Origin: Anaerovorax sp. IOR16
GTDB taxonomy: Bacteria; Bacillota; Clostridia; Peptostreptococcales; Anaerovoracaceae
Length of the DNA stretch: 64,000 nt
Reading direction: 5' to 3'
NCBI RefSeq assembly: GCF_017168145.1
Contig: NZ_JADQTL010000009.1
Coordinates: forward strand, 62,001-126,000
Positions 61,345 to 64,000 of the stretch are shown piece after piece. The position numbers and the translations under genes are program-made. The stretch's first letter is position 1, and the number at the start of each line of letters is the position of its first letter. The notes beneath the pieces were generated by a model. The model was not told the DNA's origin. It saw only the letters and a program-made list of their open reading frames with translations, and did no database searches.

Positions 61345-64000
61345 ATGTTTAAAAAACGGTTATCACTCATTATTGTGATTGCCATGGTCTTAGCATCATT
61401 TGCTCCTGCGGCATATGCTACAGACACAATGATTTATGGCACACAATATACAGCGAATGAGTTTCTTGACTATCAAAATCCAATAGGTGCACTGGATGCG
61501 GATGAGGATTTAGATTGGACAAGCAGCAAAAGCAGTTTATCTTCAAAAGGAATAACCTTGCCGGAAGTTGATAATACAACTGGGTCTGCAATGTATTGCC
61601 ATTTGAAAAAGTTATCGGTGGATATCGGAACAAGAATTGCTGCGACAGATGAAGAAAGGCAGGCAAGAGATTATATTGAAGCAGAATTTAAAGCTTTGGG
61701 CTATTCAACGACTGGACAAGCATTTACATACACTAGAAAAGGAAGCAGCTATGAGTCTAGTAATGTTATTGCAGTAAAACCTGGCAAAACAGATAAGCAA
61801 ATTATTGTAGGAGCACATTATGATTCAGTAAATACGAAAGGTGCTAGTGACAATGCATCCGGCGTCGCAGTTATGTTGGGGGCAGCAGAGACAATTAAAA
61901 ATATTGAAACACAATATACCATTAAATTTATTGCATTCGGAGCAGAAGAGGTGGGAACAAAAGGTTCACAATACTATGCATCTGAAATGAGTGAAACGGA
62001 AAAATCCAATACGATTGCTATGATTAATTTGGATACCGTTTTAGTTGGCGATAAAATGTATGTTTATGGAAATTTAGGGGAAAAAGGTTGGTTCCGCGAT
62101 CAAACATTGGAATTAGCAGATACCTTAGATTTGAATGTAATAACCCAACAGGGATTAAATCCGGATTATCCAGCAGGTACAACCGGTGACTGGAGTGATC
62201 ATGATCCATTTGATCAATTAGGTTTCCCTTGGATTTATTTTGAAAGCACAAATTGGGACCTGAAAGACTCTGAAGGTAACTATTCAACTGGAGAAAGTGA
62301 GACGGAACAATTTGGTGAAATCATGCATACAGAAAGAGATGAGCTTGAATTCATGCATGAGAATTTACCTGGAAGAGTCGAAAACAGATTATATACATAT
62401 ACCACATTACTTTCACATTTGCTTGTAAAAGTAAATCCGCCTATTGCAATTACTGCAAGTACGAATTTATTGTCTATGTCGGAAGTGAAAGAAGTAAACG
62501 TCGAATTTGATTTAGGATATGCTCCCCAATTGACCGATTTAAAATGGACATTAGGTGAAAAATCCTTTGAAGAATGGAAATCTTTTGATACAAAAAGTGG
62601 TACTTTTTCAGGAAATCCTTTTATTCATTTCTCTACAGAGCCATATATTGAAGATGAAAAAGTAAAAGCGGTGATTAAATGTGAATTACCTTTTGGAAAA
62701 ACGAATCTACAGGGAAGACCATACCCAAGAAGAGTGTATCCAGAATTGCTTGGTAATTATGAATTAAAGGTAATTGATCAGACGAAAGATATTGAAGCGA
62801 CTACGATATTTAAGTTAAATGCATATGATTCCTATCATACGCAAGATGAAATTCTCCCTGCAATCGAAGAAATTATTGGAACTGCGAAGGAAGATCGATA
62901 CATAGAATATGCACCAATGGGAAAATCCGCGCAAGGAAGAGATATCCCGTTTGTAATGTTTGCTAGAGATAAAGATAGCATTGATATCTATCTCAATCAG
63001 ACATTGCCGATGATGTTGGAAGAACCTGCTGCATTTATAGAAAAAATTGAAACGGGAACAGCAGGTGTATATAAACCAGCTATTTGGTTTAACAATATCC
63101 ATTCCGATGAGGCAAATGGAGTGGATGCACAAATTGATATGCTTAAAAATTTAGCTACTTTAGATGAAATAACATTCCAAAGAGAAAAGATGGATAGTAA
63201 AGATATAGAGATGGTTACATTAGATGTTCAGAAATTACTAGATAATTATATTATATTATTTAATTTAAATAATAATCCAGATGGCAGATTTACAAATAGT
63301 CGAGAAACGGCAGCTGGTTTTGATCCAAATCGTGATGTAACCTATCAAACGCAGGTTGAAACTGCAAATGTATTTCAAGGACTTGCAAAATGGTCTCCAA
63401 TGATTTTTAATGATTTTCATGGATTTGTTCCTAACTTTTTGATAGAACCATGTACACCGCCTCATGAGCCAAACTTCGAATATGATTTATTAATGAGTGG
63501 TGCTATTGAGCATGCACATGCTTTAGGAAAGTCAGGTATTGCGAATACTGATTATGATCATTATATAATTCCTATGTTTGATTATGGAGATGGCTGGGAT
63601 GATGGCGCGCCTATGTATGCCGCAGTCTTAAGCTTGATGCATGGCGCAGTAGGTCATACAGTCGAAATCCCAGAATTAAATCAGGAGTCAAACGATGCAT
63701 TTATGTATGCAGGTTTTGGTTCTTTAAAATATGCTTTGGAAAATAAGGAAAAGTTATTTAAAAATCAATTAGAAATTTACAAAAGAGGTGTTGAGGGTAT
63801 TGATGATCGTAAAGTTGATCCGTGGTTAATTAATGCTAATGGTGATGCAATTGGAAGACCTAGAGGAGAAAATGAAAACTTCTTCCCTGAATATTATGTA
63901 TTACCAGTAAATAGTGAATTGCAGAAAAATTCATTGGCAGCTTATGAAATGGCTGAATTCTTAATTAAAAATGGAGTTAAGGTACAAAAAACGAATACCC
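61345..64000 (+). CDS. Secreted M28 aminopeptidase-M14 carboxypeptidase fusion (3' end outside window)
   Basis: At least 885 residues, open at the window end. Residues 1-~26 are a signal peptide (KKRLSLIIVIAMVLASFAPAAYA). Residues ~85-370 are a peptidase M28 domain with zinc ligands and catalytic residues His158 (GAHYDS), Asp170 (SDNASG), Glu201/Glu202 (GAEEVG), Asp230 (INLDTV) and His286 (SDHDPF). A beta-rich linker follows (~375-490). From ~495 an M14 carboxypeptidase domain shows His586-x-x-Glu589 (IHSDE), NNNPDGR, FDPNRD, His692 (DFHGF) and a likely catalytic Glu774 (TVEIPE). It should digest peptides outside the cell from both ends, feeding amino acid fermentation. Confidence 0.88.
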   Translation, partial: MFKKRLSLIIVIAMVLASFAPAAYATDTMIYGTQYTANEFLDYQNPIGALDADEDLDWTSSKSSLSSKGITLPEVDNTTGSAMYCHLKKLSVDIGTRIAATDEERQARDYIEAEFKALGYSTTGQAFTYTRKGSSYESSNVIAVKPGKTDKQIIVGAHYDSVNTKGASDNASGVAVMLGAAETIKNIETQYTIKFIAFGAEEVGTKGSQYYASEMSETEKSNTIAMINLDTVLVGDKMYVYGNLGEKGWFRDQTLELADTLDLNVITQQGLNPDYPAGTTGDWSDHDPFDQLGFPWIYFESTNWDLKDSEGNYSTGESETEQFGEIMHTERDELEFMHENLPGRVENRLYTYTTLLSHLLVKVNPPIAITASTNLLSMSEVKEVNVEFDLGYAPQLTDLKWTLGEKSFEEWKSFDTKSGTFSGNPFIHFSTEPYIEDEKVKAVIKCELPFGKTNLQGRPYPRRVYPELLGNYELKVIDQTKDIEATTIFKLNAYDSYHTQDEILPAIEEIIGTAKEDRYIEYAPMGKSAQGRDIPFVMFARDKDSIDIYLNQTLPMMLEEPAAFIEKIETGTAGVYKPAIWFNNIHSDEANGVDAQIDMLKNLATLDEITFQREKMDSKDIEMVTLDVQKLLDNYIILFNLNNNPDGRFTNSRETAAGFDPNRDVTYQTQVETANVFQGLAKWSPMIFNDFHGFVPNFLIEPCTPPHEPNFEYDLLMSGAIEHAHALGKSGIANTDYDHYIIPMFDYGDGWDDGAPMYAAVLSLMHGAVGHTVEIPELNQESNDAFMYAGFGSLKYALENKEKLFKNQLEIYKRGVEGIDDRKVDPWLINANGDAIGRPRGENENFFPEYYVLPVNSELQKNSLAAYEMAEFLIKNGVKVQKTNT

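Noticed and set aside
1-64000. CRISPR arrays, tRNA or rRNA genes, prophage
   Set aside because: No regularly spaced repeats, no cloverleaf or rRNA-like segments and no phage structural genes were recognised.

Overview
The window is a low-GC, densely packed stretch of chromosome from an anaerobic, amino-acid-fermenting member of the Clostridia (Bacillota). Evidence for this is the AGGAGG-type ribosome binding sites, TTGACA/TATAAT promoters, a T-box leader, ScpA/ScpB, FeoAB, oxygen-sensitive radical enzymes (4-hydroxybutyryl-CoA dehydratase, lysine 2,3-aminomutase) and a B12-dependent beta-lysine 5,6-aminomutase. The 4-hydroxybutyrate proteins look very close to those of Clostridium aminobutyricum (family knowledge, no search run); genus and species cannot be fixed from the window.

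Layout. 1-1.3 kb: a two-subunit ThrE-type threonine/serine exporter (minus strand). 1.7-2.9 kb: a secreted lytic transglycosylase. 3.0-14.3 kb: a complete-looking purine operon purL-E-C-M-N-F*-H-D, in which the PurF homologue has lost its glutaminase cysteine. 14.3-15.4 kb: a PadR regulator with a membrane partner. 15.5-21.7 kb: mtnA, a tyrosine-specifier T-box in front of a sodium symporter, an AtoE-like transporter and a rubredoxin-GltB fusion. 21.7-24.9 kb: a ferrous-iron uptake locus (feoA, feoA, feoB, DUF2325) with four copies of a GTTAGC-N4-GCTAAC operator. 25-27.3 kb: scpA, scpB and a phosphoesterase. 27.4-28.9 kb: an IS110-group element with a probable bridge-RNA region.

29-37.7 kb: a 4-hydroxybutyrate module. 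It has a sigma-54 promoter with a palindromic enhancer candidate, a permease, a NifU-like protein, abfD, a cysteine-rich small protein, abfT, and an AtoS/AtoC-like sensor kinase and sigma-54 response regulator. 37.8-46.9 kb holds mixed housekeeping and transport genes.

47-59.1 kb is the most striking part: a lysine fermentation locus. kal (minus strand) and kdd-kamA-kamB-kamC-kamD-kamE-atoD-atoA (plus strand) flank a regulator gene. The regulator is a fusion of a degenerate Kdd-like (3,5-diaminohexanoate dehydrogenase) domain to a sigma-54 AAA+ activator. Consensus -24/-12 promoters stand in front of both kal and kdd. The regulator therefore probably senses a pathway intermediate with a retired copy of the enzyme it controls. 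The cleavage enzyme Kce is not in the window.

59.1-60.7 kb: an IS1182-type element that has duplicated the whole 24-bp stem-loop of the terminator behind atoA, with its transposase split by a -1 frameshift at a run of nine A. 61.3-64 kb: a secreted protein, cut by the window end, that joins an M28 aminopeptidase domain to an M14 carboxypeptidase domain. Extracellular peptide breakdown, amino acid uptake and lysine/4-hydroxybutyrate fermentation to butyrate-type products fit one peptide-fermenting lifestyle.
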